Notes: generated by a model from the sequence alone, not told the origin. Counted from the first letter of the stretch, positions 10,075 through 19,602 are shown. The stretch: 62,938 nt of DNA from Marinobacter sediminicola (GCF_031157525.1 NZ_JAVIXR010000015.1:1-62938), one strand, 5' to 3'. A program made the numbers and translations.

Positions 10075-11328
10075 TCAAACCCGCTCGATAATCCCATCAA
10101 CGACCCGATCCAATGCGCCCCTGTTCTTGTTGACCACCGACAATGCGCGCTGGCCACTGGCTAGGCGCTCGTCAGCATTACTGAACAGTGCGCGCAGGTG
10201 GCAAAACAGCTCATCAGCATCGCTAACCATGGTTACCCCACCATCATCAAGAAGCCGTTCGTAGATGGTTTCAAAATTGAATACGTTATGTCCGGAAACA
10301 ACGGGAATTCCCCAACCCGCCGGCTCCAAAGGATTGTGTCCGCCACGCTCAATCAATGAGCCACCCACAAATGCCACATCACTGGCGCCATAGAGCATCA
10401 TCAGCTCACCCATGGTGTCGCCCAGATATACCTGAGCACTCGAGGGTTCATCCCCCAAAGATCGACGCGCCAGAGAGAACCCCTGCTTGCTGATCAGCTC
10501 TGCCACAGACTCAAAGCGCTCAGGGTGGCGAGGCACGACAATCAATAGTGCATCGGCCCTATGCTGCAAAAGTTGCGTGTGTGCCGCCAGCAACTGGGCA
10601 TCCTCACCTTCATGGGTGCTACCGGCAATCCATACAGGACGAACAGATAGACTGCTCTTTAGTACCCGCGATGCTGCCCGCACTGAGTCAGGAATATCCA
10701 CATCAAATTTTACACTGCCAGTAACAGCTACTTTGGATGACGCAACTCCTATTCGTCGAAAACGCTCCGCATCCTTTTCAGCCTGCGCAGCCACCCAACT
10801 AATACTGCGCATGATCGGCGCAACCAGGCGTTTGACGCGCTCATAACCCAGCGCAGAGCGCTCGGAAAGCCGGGCGTTGATAAGGAAGACAGGAACCCCA
10901 CGGGACCGGCTCTGGCGAATCATGTTCGGCCATATCTCCGTTTCCATAATAACCAGTATTCTGGGATTAACCCGGTTCAGGAAGCGCCGAATCGCGCCGG
11001 GGGTATCATAGGGGGCATAGGCATACTGCACCTGATCGCCGAACATTTTCATGGCCTGTGCTTGGCCGGTGTCGGTCATGGCAGTCATCAGGATAGTAAT
11101 ATTGGGGTTGCGAGCGAGCAGTCTTCGCACCATGGGCGCAGCGGCAATGGTTTCACCTACCGACACAGCATGCACCCAAACAACCGTGCCGCTGGCTCGG
11201 GGCACAAACCCCAAGCGCTGCTGCCAATTAATGCGGAGTTCGGGTGCTTGGCGGCCCTGCCACCACAGACGCAGAAGAATAAACGGCAACGCCAGGCGTA
11301 TAAGTTGTGAATAGATAAGTTGAAGCAC
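10075..11328 (-). CDS. waaA: 3-deoxy-D-manno-octulosonic acid (Kdo) transferase
   Basis: The product is 417 residues starting from GTG at 11328, preceded by AGGGGGT at good spacing; the longer ATG-started frame would begin inside the start of the neighbouring gene. WaaA moves Kdo from CMP-Kdo to lipid IVA at the inner face of the inner membrane. An N-terminal hydrophobic anchor (about residues 9-23) precedes WVHAVSVGET, which holds the conserved catalytic Glu59. METEIWPN and EPAGWGIPVVSG are also typical. Motifs cannot tell one- from two-Kdo activity; presence of kdkA in the region suggests one. It diverges from the acyltransferase at 11452. Confidence 0.95.
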   Translation of the reverse strand: MLQLIYSQLIRLALPFILLRLWWQGRQAPELRINWQQRLGFVPRASGTVVWVHAVSVGETIAAAPMVRRLLARNPNITILMTAMTDTGQAQAMKMFGDQVQYAYAPYDTPGAIRRFLNRVNPRILVIMETEIWPNMIRQSRSRGVPVFLINARLSERSALGYERVKRLVAPIMRSISWVAAQAEKDAERFRRIGVASSKVAVTGSVKFDVDIPDSVRAASRVLKSSLSVRPVWIAGSTHEGEDAQLLAAHTQLLQHRADALLIVVPRHPERFESVAELISKQGFSLARRSLGDEPSSAQVYLGDTMGELMMLYGASDVAFVGGSLIERGGHNPLEPAGWGIPVVSGHNVFNFETIYERLLDDGGVTMVSDADELFCHLRALFSNADERLASGQRALSVVNKNRGALDRVVDGIIERV

Positions 11329-11451
11329 GCAGTACCCCCTGCAAATCAGTGCGGTATCATAGCGCAAACCCTGATAATTTGCTTCCGACTGACCATGCTG
11401 GGCAACATAGCCAAAGCAGCAACTCACTGAGCTAGCAGGACAGATTTTCAA

Positions 11452-12399
11452 GTGAAGAAAAAACACCGCAACCAGGCGCGAAATACAGACTACTCAGCCT
11501 ATCGCCACCCCCGCTGGTGGCCGACCTGGATCGGAATTGCTGTTATGTGGTGCGCGGCCCAGCTTCCCATTCGCTTCCAGTGGTGGCTTGGCAAGTGCAT
11601 AGGTCTTCTCGCATGGCGTTTTGCCAAGCGGCGGCGCCATATTGCCGAGGTCAATATACGACTGTGCTTTCCTGAGCTCACGCAGGCACAACAAGGTGCG
11701 CTGGTTCGTAATAGTTTTATCGCAAATGGAATCGGCCTGATGGAGCTGGGCATAGCCTGGTTTCGGAACCCGGCAAAGCTTATGGGGATAACGGAAGTGC
11801 ACGGAAAGGAGCATTTGGACAGCGCTTTGGCCAAAGGCAACGGTGTGCTCTTGCTTGGCGGCCATTACAGCACCCTGGACCTTGGAGGTAGCCTGGTTAC
11901 CGAGTACATTGAAGCAGACGTAATGCAGCGAGACCACAACAACCCATTGATGAATGCCATCATGACCCGCGCAAGGGAGCGCCGGTATGGGACCGCTCTG
12001 GGTGCACGGGATCTTCGCGGCCTGTTCCGCAGCCTTAAACAAAATCGCACTGTGTGGTACGCCACAGATCAGGACTATGGCCGCAAGGATATTGTTTTCG
12101 CGCCATTCTTCGGCATACCGACTGGCACCATCACGGCCACATCTCGTATTGCTGCGCGCAGCCACTGTATGGTGGTTCCATTCAGCCACTTCCGGCGGCA
12201 GGATAAACCCGGTTACGACATTTACTTTCACCCCCCGCTGGAGCCTTTTCCGGGCGGCGATGACATGCAGGATGCGACTGAGATCAACCAGATTCTCGAG
12301 CGTGAGATTCGGCGAGCGCCCGACCAGTACCTCTGGATGCACCGCCGCTTCAAAACGCGGCCAGATATAAACGACCCAGGTTTTTATGGCGACAAATAG
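11452..12399 (+). CDS. Lipid A late acyltransferase (LpxL/LpxM family), copy 1
   Basis: The product has 315 residues and belongs to the lysophospholipid acyltransferase family that adds secondary acyl chains to Kdo-lipid A at the inner membrane. A hydrophobic segment lies near residues 25-55. The catalytic HX4D motif is His138 to Asp143 (HYSTLD), followed by the DQDYG substrate region. It starts with GTG at 11452 after a rather distant AGGAC. Its end overlaps the next gene by 14 bp. The second family member is at 24291. Which chain each transfers cannot be told from sequence. Confidence 0.9.
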   Translation: MKKKHRNQARNTDYSAYRHPRWWPTWIGIAVMWCAAQLPIRFQWWLGKCIGLLAWRFAKRRRHIAEVNIRLCFPELTQAQQGALVRNSFIANGIGLMELGIAWFRNPAKLMGITEVHGKEHLDSALAKGNGVLLLGGHYSTLDLGGSLVTEYIEADVMQRDHNNPLMNAIMTRARERRYGTALGARDLRGLFRSLKQNRTVWYATDQDYGRKDIVFAPFFGIPTGTITATSRIAARSHCMVVPFSHFRRQDKPGYDIYFHPPLEPFPGGDDMQDATEINQILEREIRRAPDQYLWMHRRFKTRPDINDPGFYGDK

Positions 12400-13363
12400 C
12401 ACTCAAGCGGCACCTGTAATCTGGCTGCTCACAGACAATAAACCCGGGCACCGGAATCAGTTAAAGGGCCTTGGCAATCGGCTACGGGTAAAAGTTGGCG
12501 CAAGCCTGTTCTGGTTATCAGCGCCAGATATCCGTATTCCATTGTGGCGCGCACTTTTGGCGATTCCGCCTGCGCTGGACAAGTCCCTCCCCCACCCTGA
12601 CTTGATCATCGCAGCCGGCACAGGCACTCACAAACTGCTGCTGTCCTTGCGGCGGCTCAGGAACACCAAAACTCTGGTCATCATGAAACCCGGGTTCCCG
12701 CGCAGCTGGATCGACGGGGCCATCATTCCTGCCCATGATGGCATTGCACCTGACGGAGACACACTGATTACAGAAGGTGCCATTAACACAGTCACTCCCC
12801 TTGCCCGAATTACCGAAAAGCCCGAAGCCTTGTTGTTACTCGGCGGCCCGTCACCCCATTACAACTGGGACGATGACGTTGTTTTCGGGCAAGTTATAAA
12901 TCTGATCGGAGAATACCCCCAATGGCGATGGACGATCAGCGGTTCAAGAAGAACACCGCAAGCCCTCAGGGAGAGAGTGAGCGAGCTCGCCAGCCTCAAA
13001 ATTACCGTAGCAGACCCTGACAAAACCCATGAAGACTGGCTAGCCCACAACATTGCGGCATCCCGGGCCATCTGGGTAACACCTGACAGCATGTCCATGG
13101 CGTGTGAGGCTGCCACATCCGGCGTGCCAACCGGGTTGTTCCAGCTACCTGAGCGTTCCGAAAGCCGTGTAGTCAAAGGCGTGCAACAATTGGTTGCAGC
13201 GGGCCATGTAGCACGCTGGAGCGATCATGCAACAGTGATGGGGGGCAAAACTGGCCAGGAAGAGCCTTTCTGGGAAGCAGACCGAGCGGCTCAATGGGTG
13301 ATTCAGCGCTGGCTTACCCCACGTACTGAAAAGCAGAAAAGATCAAAGAGGACGATTCCTTGA
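12386..13363 (+). CDS. ELM1 family protein (COG3660), copy 1
   Basis: This 325-residue protein resembles the bacterial 'mitochondrial fission ELM1' family, which has a GT-B-like fold and no settled function in bacteria. Visible family traits are WLLTDNKPGHRNQLKGLG at the N-terminus, the AAGTGTH block, LLGGPSPHYNWDDD in the middle, and TPDSMSMACEAATSGVPTG near the C-terminus, which looks like a nucleotide-sugar-binding loop. It overlaps the acyltransferase before it by 14 bp and the GT4 gene after it by 4 bp, so it is probably made together with them. A role as a glycosyltransferase or partner in LPS core assembly is inferred. Confidence 0.78.
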   Translation: MATNSTQAAPVIWLLTDNKPGHRNQLKGLGNRLRVKVGASLFWLSAPDIRIPLWRALLAIPPALDKSLPHPDLIIAAGTGTHKLLLSLRRLRNTKTLVIMKPGFPRSWIDGAIIPAHDGIAPDGDTLITEGAINTVTPLARITEKPEALLLLGGPSPHYNWDDDVVFGQVINLIGEYPQWRWTISGSRRTPQALRERVSELASLKITVADPDKTHEDWLAHNIAASRAIWVTPDSMSMACEAATSGVPTGLFQLPERSESRVVKGVQQLVAAGHVARWSDHATVMGGKTGQEEPFWEADRAAQWVIQRWLTPRTEKQKRSKRTIP

Positions 13364-14481
13364 GAATTCTTCAGGCATTACCGGCGCTCTACAGCGGCGG
13401 AGTAGAACGGGGAACTGTTGAGTTTGCGGCTGACCTTGTGCGGCACGGCCACGAATCCTATGTTATATCAAGTGGCGGCCCTCTGGTGGAGCGCCTTGAG
13501 GAACAGGGCTCAACCCACGTCAAAATGCCCATTCATCGCAAATCACCTGCGTCTTTTGGGCAAATTCGCCCCATGCGAAACCTGATACGGGAGTTGCAAC
13601 CAGACATTATCCACGTGCGCTCGCGCATGCCGGCCTGGATCGTGCGTTTGGCATGTAAAGGGTTGCCGGCGCGCCAGCAGCCACTGATTATTTCAACCTT
13701 CCACGGCATGTACTCCGTGAATCCCTACAGCGCCATCATGGCAAAATCCGACCATGTCATCGCAGTATCAAACTGTGTGCGCAGCTACATTACCGAAAAC
13801 TATAAGGTGCCAGAGCAACAGTTGACCGTGATACAGCGCGGCGTGGATGTGGAATACTTTCAACAACGAGAGCTGAACGACGCATGGCGACAAGCACTGT
13901 TTACACAATTCCCACACCTTGAGAACAAACGGATTCTCATGATGCCGGGGCGGATTTCCCGCTGGAAGGGCCAGCTGCAGTTTCTTGAAGCCATGGCAGA
14001 AATCACCCGCGAACAGGCAGACTGCCACGGCATTATTGTTGGCGGTGCAGAGCCCGGCAAAGAGCGCTTCATGCAGGAACTCGAACAGCACCGCACGAAG
14101 CTCGGGCTTACCGACAAGGTAACCTTCCTTGGGCAGCGGGACGATATGGCGGAACTCTATCTGTTCGCCGACCTGGTGTGCCACATGTCGACAAAGCCCG
14201 AGCCCTTCGGCCGCACAGTCACCGAAGCGCTATCCTCCGGCACGCCGGTAGTTGCGTTTAACCGTGGCGGTGCCGCAGAAACACTGCAGGCGTGTTTTCG
14301 GGATGGGCTTGTGACACCTGATGACACCCATGAGTTTGCCAGGGTGGCAGTAAGGCTGCTAAACAGCGAAACATCAGATATCGAAATTCCTTATCGGTTT
14401 CGGCTGCAAGCGCAGACGGAGGCGACACTGGAGGTTTACCAGAATCTCCTTAAAGCAAAAGCCAGAATCAGCCCACTCTAA
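13360..14481 (+). CDS. Glycosyltransferase family 4 protein (LPS core)
   Basis: The product has 373 residues with a GT-B fold. The N-terminal LYSGGVERGTVEFAADL is a typical GT4 acceptor-domain start; HGMYSVNPYSA and VSNCVRSYI follow. The C-terminal donor domain has GRISRWKGQLQFLEA and an E-x7-E motif (Glu281, Glu289 in EPFGRTVTEA). It uses a nucleotide sugar; neither sugar nor acceptor can be read from sequence. It starts at a TTG that overlaps the previous stop (TTGA), with GAGG upstream, so it is translationally coupled to the ELM1 gene. It is convergent with the next gene, one base apart. Confidence 0.88.
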   Translation: MRILQALPALYSGGVERGTVEFAADLVRHGHESYVISSGGPLVERLEEQGSTHVKMPIHRKSPASFGQIRPMRNLIRELQPDIIHVRSRMPAWIVRLACKGLPARQQPLIISTFHGMYSVNPYSAIMAKSDHVIAVSNCVRSYITENYKVPEQQLTVIQRGVDVEYFQQRELNDAWRQALFTQFPHLENKRILMMPGRISRWKGQLQFLEAMAEITREQADCHGIIVGGAEPGKERFMQELEQHRTKLGLTDKVTFLGQRDDMAELYLFADLVCHMSTKPEPFGRTVTEALSSGTPVVAFNRGGAAETLQACFRDGLVTPDDTHEFARVAVRLLNSETSDIEIPYRFRLQAQTEATLEVYQNLLKAKARISPL

Positions 14482-14482
14482 A

Positions 14483-15532
14483 TTAACGCGCACTAGATGC
14501 CAAAGAGTGTCGAAGTAAGCTGGGGATCTGCTGTTCCAGTCGTGAGAGCAAAAGATCTCGAGCATGATTATCGATATTGGCGTTGGCTGGCAAACTGGGC
14601 ATGGCCGCCCCTAACGTCCACAGCTTGCAATATCCTGCCAACTCAAACCGCTCAAGCGCTTTATGATAACGCTCAGGCGGCTTTCCATCCGCAGGCTTCA
14701 GAACAGTTGTCGGCTTTTGGCTCGCGATGGCTTCACTGATCATTGTCATACTATCCGCAGTAACAAACACCGCATCTGACGCGTCCAAATAGCTATTCAT
14801 TACCTTTCTCGGCGATTCACTCCACCAAACCGAATCCGCCAACAGTGAAACCGGCAGAGCCTTCTTTAGTAACTGCTCACCAGCGCAGCCAGTGCGCCGG
14901 GAAGTCGTCACAAGCCACCGGCAATTATCGCGCCTGGACAAACCTTCAACCAAGCCACCAATCTGGCTCCATGTGGTTTCATCAAAAGAATAACCGGCAC
15001 CATCACCACCGACAACAAGACTATAAAGTGGCTGCCTATTCTTCAGTTGCAGCCTATCTCTTAGCGCACCCCCATTCTCTGCCGGCTCGCTCGGATTCGT
15101 TGCTGTTGGAACCAGATCCATAACGATGTTGTGCGACTGCCCCGTTGGCTCGAGCGTCAGATGCGCCGAAAACTCACTCGAATGCAGCCTGCGGCCGGAG
15201 CCCAGAAAGATATTGGGCACAGACCACTTTCGAGCCAGTGCTACATTCAAAAACGACGTATTACCACCCGCGGACACAATCAGATCCGGGCGCGTAGTCT
15301 CAGAGCCGAGCATGCCAGAGTCATAGAAAACTGTACCAATGTGCGGGCCGGCACGGTTGATTCTGAGCACATAGGGCAACAAAAGCCGAGACAGTGATCT
15401 GACACGCAATGCCACTGTTTGCTCGACGCAAACAAGCTCATAGCGCGTCGAAAGCCAATCCACCAGACCCCGCGCTTGGCTCACATGGCCAGGGACACCG
15501 TCCGATAGAATCAAAACCTTGAGCATAGTCAC
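14483..15532 (-). CDS. ELM1 family protein (COG3660), copy 2
   Basis: The product has 349 residues, in the same family as the protein at 12386: SDGVPGHVSQARGL at the N-terminus, SAGGNTSFLN, SLVVGGDGAGYSFDE and TADSMTMISEAIASQKPTT near the C-terminus. It is clearly diverged from copy 1. Its start overlaps the end of the GT4 gene at 15529 by 4 bp (ATGA), so this pair too is coupled, here in the order GT4 then ELM1. The function is unknown; the location suggests LPS core assembly. Confidence 0.75.
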   Translation of the reverse strand: MTMLKVLILSDGVPGHVSQARGLVDWLSTRYELVCVEQTVALRVRSLSRLLLPYVLRINRAGPHIGTVFYDSGMLGSETTRPDLIVSAGGNTSFLNVALARKWSVPNIFLGSGRRLHSSEFSAHLTLEPTGQSHNIVMDLVPTATNPSEPAENGGALRDRLQLKNRQPLYSLVVGGDGAGYSFDETTWSQIGGLVEGLSRRDNCRWLVTTSRRTGCAGEQLLKKALPVSLLADSVWWSESPRKVMNSYLDASDAVFVTADSMTMISEAIASQKPTTVLKPADGKPPERYHKALERFELAGYCKLWTLGAAMPSLPANANIDNHARDLLLSRLEQQIPSLLRHSLASSAR

Positions 15533-16551
15533 GTTGTGCCCATCACTTCTCTGTAAATACCAAAAGTTTCCGCAACCATGCTGTCAAACGTAAGCGCTTG
15601 CTGAGCCCATAGAAAAACCGGACGCTGGCTCTGTCTGGCAACGTCAGGGTTCTCTGCCAGCCAGGTTAATTTGCAACTAAGCGCATCGATATTATTGCAT
15701 TCAACCAGATAGTCTTGGGGTAGCACTTCTTCTGCACCCGGCACCCTGGTAGACAGCACAGGCAGGCCACTTAATAAAGCTTCAGCCAGAACATAGCTGA
15801 AGCCCTCCCGGTGAGAGGCGAACACAAGAAGGTCCGCCGCTTGCATCATTCCGCGAACATCTGCCCGAAAACCAGCCAGCTTCACACATTGCTCAAGCCC
15901 CTGCCGACGAATAGTTGCCTCAAGTCTGGTTCGCTCGGGCCCCTCCCCAACAATAACCAACTGCCCATGACTGGGCCGCCATGCCAGAATCAGATTATCC
16001 AATGCCTTGACTGGCACCAGCCTGCCAACCGCCAGCGAAATTCGCATATCCGGGTCTAAACCGAAGGCTTGCGCGAGTGCCTTTCGATCCATTGAGGGGC
16101 TGGAATAAGGCATCATCCCATTGTAAACAACCCGCAAATCAGGGTGATCAACGTTCGAAACGACACCGTTGCTTACTCCAATGACCGTGTTCATATGGGA
16201 GAACATTCTGGTGGAACTCTTGCGGCTATGAATGGAACCAATCCGATACCCTGGCACCACCGCCCGAACACGTGCCAGCATCTCTACCGCTTTGTTTGCA
16301 TGGGCATGGACAATGTTCGGTGCCTCCCTTCGCAAAATCAGGGCAAGCCGAGCCAGAAGAACGGGGTTACGGCGCCCAGCGCTAAGATCAAGTGAGATAA
16401 ACCTTACCGGCGACTCAAAACGAGCTCGGTACTTTTCGTGGGCTATGGCAACAACATCGCAACCCAAGCCTGCCAAACCGCGGCTCAGCTCAACGAAATG
16501 ATTTTCCAGACCGCCGTCCCCATCGCCGGCCATCACTTGGCATACTTTCAT
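15529..16551 (-). CDS. Glycosyltransferase family 4 protein (LPS core)
   Basis: The product has 340 residues with a GT4 layout. The N-terminal MAGDGDGGLENHFVELSRGL and HAHANKAVEMLARV belong to the acceptor domain; AVGRLVPVKALDNLILAW and the E-x7-E motif Glu249-Glu257 (EGFSYVLAE) form the donor site. It is related to, but different from, the GT4 at 13360. It is the first gene of a two-gene minus-strand unit with the ELM1-family gene at 14483. The 164-bp gap before the divergent GT2 gene must hold promoters for both directions; I see no JUMPstart or other known element in it. Confidence 0.88.
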   Translation of the reverse strand: MKVCQVMAGDGDGGLENHFVELSRGLAGLGCDVVAIAHEKYRARFESPVRFISLDLSAGRRNPVLLARLALILRREAPNIVHAHANKAVEMLARVRAVVPGYRIGSIHSRKSSTRMFSHMNTVIGVSNGVVSNVDHPDLRVVYNGMMPYSSPSMDRKALAQAFGLDPDMRISLAVGRLVPVKALDNLILAWRPSHGQLVIVGEGPERTRLEATIRRQGLEQCVKLAGFRADVRGMMQAADLLVFASHREGFSYVLAEALLSGLPVLSTRVPGAEEVLPQDYLVECNNIDALSCKLTWLAENPDVARQSQRPVFLWAQQALTFDSMVAETFGIYREVMGTT

Positions 16552-16715
16552 CTGACAACCTCGTGTGAGTATTCACGCACTTCAGTTATACCCCGGCACG
16601 CGATACACTTGCCCGGAAATTCCCGGGGTGCTGCGCTCCCTATCAAGTCGCTGGCGCACCTTGCTCAACATATGTTCGAGCCATCTTATACACATTTCGA
16701 TGTGAGACAATTTAC

Positions 16716-17570
16716 ATGAAGCTATCTGTCATCATAAGCACTTACAACTCCCCCCGTTGGCTGGAAAAAGTGCTTTGGGGCTACAGCGTACAGTCTCACA
16801 AAGACTTCGAAATCATTATGGCAGACGATGGTTCGGGCGATGACACCCGCGCACTGATTGACAAGATGCGCACAGAAACCGGCATGACCATCAAGCATGT
16901 CTGGCAAACCGACAACGGTTTCCGCAAATGCCGAATTCTCAACAAAGCGGTTCTGGAAGCCAGCGCTGATTATCTGGTATTCACGGACGGTGACTGCATC
17001 CCCAGAAATGACTTTCTTGAAGTGCACGCCAGCGAAGCGGCTCCTGGCCGGTTTCTCTCGGGCGGCTACCACAAGTTGCCAATGGGCACGAGCGACGCCA
17101 TTTCGAAAGATGACATTCTAACTGGCCGCTGTTTCGATCTGGCATGGCTAAAACAGCATGGCCTTAAAACAAGCTACAAAAACAGCAAACTGACTGCTAA
17201 CCGCTGGCAGGCAAAAATGTACAACACTCTGACACCAACCCGGTGCCGATTTAAAGGCTCCAATGGCTCCGCCTGGAAGGCAGATGTTCTTGCAGTAAAT
17301 GGCTTTGATGAGACCATGGCTTATGGCGGTGAAGACAGGGAGTTTGGTGTGAGACTGATTAACAACGGCATCAAACCGAAGCACGTTCGCTATAACGCGA
17401 TCGTGATTCATCTGGATCATAAGAGAGGGTATGTTGATCCCGTTTTAGTAAAAAAGAACAAAGATTTTCGACGTGGCGTTGAAGCAAATAAGATATTGAC
17501 GACCCAAAATGGCATAGAACAGCTGCCCCCTTCTGCGAATATAGAAACCGATAAAGCATCCCAACTGTGA
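16716..17570 (+). CDS. Glycosyltransferase family 2 protein with C-terminal galactosyltransferase-like domain
   Basis: The product has 284 residues. The N-terminal GT-A domain shows VIISTYNSPRWLEKVL, the MADDGSGDDT nucleotide-binding site and Asp91-Gly-Asp93 as the metal-binding DxD. The C-terminal FKGSNGSAWKADVLAVNGFD and YGGEDREFGVRL are typical of the Glyco_transf_7C domain. It probably adds one sugar to the LPS core. The stop overlaps the GTG of the following O-antigen-ligase-like gene by 4 bp, so the two are expressed together. Confidence 0.87.
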   Translation: MKLSVIISTYNSPRWLEKVLWGYSVQSHKDFEIIMADDGSGDDTRALIDKMRTETGMTIKHVWQTDNGFRKCRILNKAVLEASADYLVFTDGDCIPRNDFLEVHASEAAPGRFLSGGYHKLPMGTSDAISKDDILTGRCFDLAWLKQHGLKTSYKNSKLTANRWQAKMYNTLTPTRCRFKGSNGSAWKADVLAVNGFDETMAYGGEDREFGVRLINNGIKPKHVRYNAIVIHLDHKRGYVDPVLVKKNKDFRRGVEANKILTTQNGIEQLPPSANIETDKASQL

Positions 17571-18895
17571 CAGCCATCCAAACCTCACCCAAAAAATTCA
17601 TCCAAAAGCTTGAAGCCCCAAAGCCGTATCTTGAGCTCTTGATGCTCGCTTGCGTCGTATTGTTTATTCTTTTCAAACGATCCTATCGCGATATCGGCGA
17701 TGTTGCGCTGGGGCTCCTTGTTTTGGGTACTTTGTATCACGCGTTTAAAGCCGGTCACCACATGAAAACTGATGCTTATCCGCGCCTCTTTCTGATCTCG
17801 CTGATCGTGCCAACCGCGTCGTGGCTGAACAGCACCCTGTTTATTCCTGAGCTCGCCCTGCCGACTCCCTCTCCTTTCAGCCTCTATACCTTTTTCATAT
17901 TCTGGTTCCTGGCATACTGGATACAGGGCAATGAGCAGCGCATAGCATTGGTTCTGCTCGCCTACTGCTGTGGCGCTCTACTTTTATTCATAACAGCTCC
18001 CGCAGAGCTCACAGAAGAACTCAATCGTGCTGCTTCCGGTGTGAGGGTAAGTTTTGGACTACGAAACGCCCAGCACACCTCATTGATAGCGGCGTTCGGT
18101 CTTCTCGCATCCATTTTCTTGATGTTTTCAAACACTCATTTAAGCCGAAGACTGGAAATCATTAAAAAGCTGGTGTCTCTGCTATTTATAGCCATATTCA
18201 TAGCGATAACAATAGCTGCACAGTCTCGCCAAGCATGGCTACCTATTGCTATATGCGTAGGGCTTGCACCTGCACTATTGAAAGCGACCGGAACTATCCA
18301 GATTCGGATAGCCCCGATGGTTATCCTGTATGCATTAATCGGTATCATCGGAGCACTTGCTACGAACCTCGACGTAGTGCAAAACCGCGCCAGTGCAGAG
18401 AGCTCAACTCTTAGTAAAATTACGCACGGCGACATTTCAGAAATACCCAATGACACAAGCATCGGGATACGAATTCATTCGTGGTTCGAAGCGAGTCACT
18501 GGATTGCAGAACGTCCAGTTTTTGGCAACGGAGAAGACATAAAGGAAGATGTAATCGTAGCGGCTGAAAGTCTTCCCGGGTGGGTCAGGTCAGAATTCAA
18601 ACACCTTCACAGCTCCCACATTGAGACTCTTCTAAGCTATGGCATAGTGGGTGCGACATTAATCTATTTTATTATTATCTTCCCTGTCGCCAGGATCATC
18701 AGAGAAAAGAAAGGGGCAGAAGGGGCTAAATGGGTAATATTTTCCATCTTCACCCTTATCATCTGGCTCACTATCAATACTTTCGAGTCATTTTTCTATA
18801 TGTGGGATGGGATATACGTCTTTACAGTTTTCTACGGGGTCATCTACAGCTTTTCTTTCAGCTCTGAGAAACACGAGCACTTTTCATCCTCGTAG
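17567..18895 (+). CDS. O-antigen ligase / polymerase family membrane protein (WaaL- or Wzy-like)
   Basis: The product has 442 residues and about ten hydrophobic segments spread over the whole length. A large periplasmic loop in the second half contains the family motif HSSHIETLLSYGIVGA, characteristic of the Wzy_C/O-antigen ligase domain. Such proteins join an undecaprenyl-linked glycan to the lipid A core in the inner membrane (periplasmic face), or polymerise it. No Wzx flippase, Wzz or O-unit synthesis gene lies in this window. It starts at GTG coupled to the GT2 gene and overlaps the convergent gene by 12 bp. Confidence 0.83.
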   Translation: MTAIQTSPKKFIQKLEAPKPYLELLMLACVVLFILFKRSYRDIGDVALGLLVLGTLYHAFKAGHHMKTDAYPRLFLISLIVPTASWLNSTLFIPELALPTPSPFSLYTFFIFWFLAYWIQGNEQRIALVLLAYCCGALLLFITAPAELTEELNRAASGVRVSFGLRNAQHTSLIAAFGLLASIFLMFSNTHLSRRLEIIKKLVSLLFIAIFIAITIAAQSRQAWLPIAICVGLAPALLKATGTIQIRIAPMVILYALIGIIGALATNLDVVQNRASAESSTLSKITHGDISEIPNDTSIGIRIHSWFEASHWIAERPVFGNGEDIKEDVIVAAESLPGWVRSEFKHLHSSHIETLLSYGIVGATLIYFIIIFPVARIIREKKGAEGAKWVIFSIFTLIIWLTINTFESFFYMWDGIYVFTVFYGVIYSFSFSSEKHEHFSSS

Positions 18896-19597
18896 CCTCA
18901 CCTGGAAAAAATACTTTTGCCATGTATAAAACCTCCCCCAGAACCCAAGGTGCTTGGCCTTCAAGAAAACCATTTTTCGAGACCTTTTCCAGCTGTGCTG
19001 ATACCAATGCACGAGATAAGCGTCAGCAGTGCACTCAAAAAAGATATCCTCACCTTGGTAAGGGTTAAAATAGTGCCGAGGGAAGATCTTCGAAGGTTCC
19101 AAATCACAAACGCTGCTGTCGATCAAAATCTCCGTGAAAATATGTGGGCCGATATATAAAGGGGATGTCCATATTCCAGCCTCGTAGAAGGAGATTAATT
19201 CCGCCAGAATTTTCGAATTTTTCTGTGCGAAAATAGCACATGTACCAATCCTCGAGTCGGCCTCATACCCCACCGCGAACATCAAATCCTGGAAAAGGGG
19301 AAAAGGGTTCCTGCGTATTGTCACGTCTAGATCGAGATACAGTCCTCCAAACTTTTGAAGAATTTTTAGTCGCAAGTAGTCAGTAACAAACGCATACAGG
19401 CCTCGACGAAAACACTCGCGTGCAAACCGGCACCCCTCTATCCATTGAAGAATTTCCGTGTCCGATTCGGTCCACAACCTGTAATTGAAACCCTGTTTTC
19501 TCCAGTCATCTACGCAAGCATGGCCAAGCGGCGACATCTTCTTACCCAGCCAAATTCCATGAATTATCTCGCTGGTGTTTTTTGCCTCTTGCTGCAT
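18884..19597 (-). CDS. Glycosyltransferase family 32 (DXD sugar-binding) protein
   Basis: The product has about 237 residues from the ATG at 19597, chosen because GGTGAT lies at ideal spacing; a GTG at 19606 that overlaps the previous stop is the alternative. The start IIHGIWLGKK, the segment FVTDYLRLKILQKFGGLYLDLDVT with DxD (Asp89, Asp91), and the overall size match the GT32 / capsular polysaccharide synthesis (OCH1-like) group. These transfer hexoses from nucleotide sugars. It is the last gene of the minus-strand transferase run that begins near 24086. AT content is higher than in neighbouring housekeeping genes, which may mark horizontal transfer. Confidence 0.82.
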   Translation of the reverse strand: MQQEAKNTSEIIHGIWLGKKMSPLGHACVDDWRKQGFNYRLWTESDTEILQWIEGCRFARECFRRGLYAFVTDYLRLKILQKFGGLYLDLDVTIRRNPFPLFQDLMFAVGYEADSRIGTCAIFAQKNSKILAELISFYEAGIWTSPLYIGPHIFTEILIDSSVCDLEPSKIFPRHYFNPYQGEDIFFECTADAYLVHWYQHSWKRSRKMVFLKAKHLGFWGRFYTWQKYFFQVRLRG

Positions 19598-19602
19598 TGA
19601 TA

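Noticed and set aside
11494..12402. 302-codon open frame antisense to the acyltransferase at 11452
   Set aside because: The plus-strand gene has the catalytic HX4D motif and operon context; the antisense frame has neither.
16552..16715. JUMPstart/ops element before the LPS genes
   Set aside because: No GGCGGTAG-like ops core found in the divergent gap on either strand.
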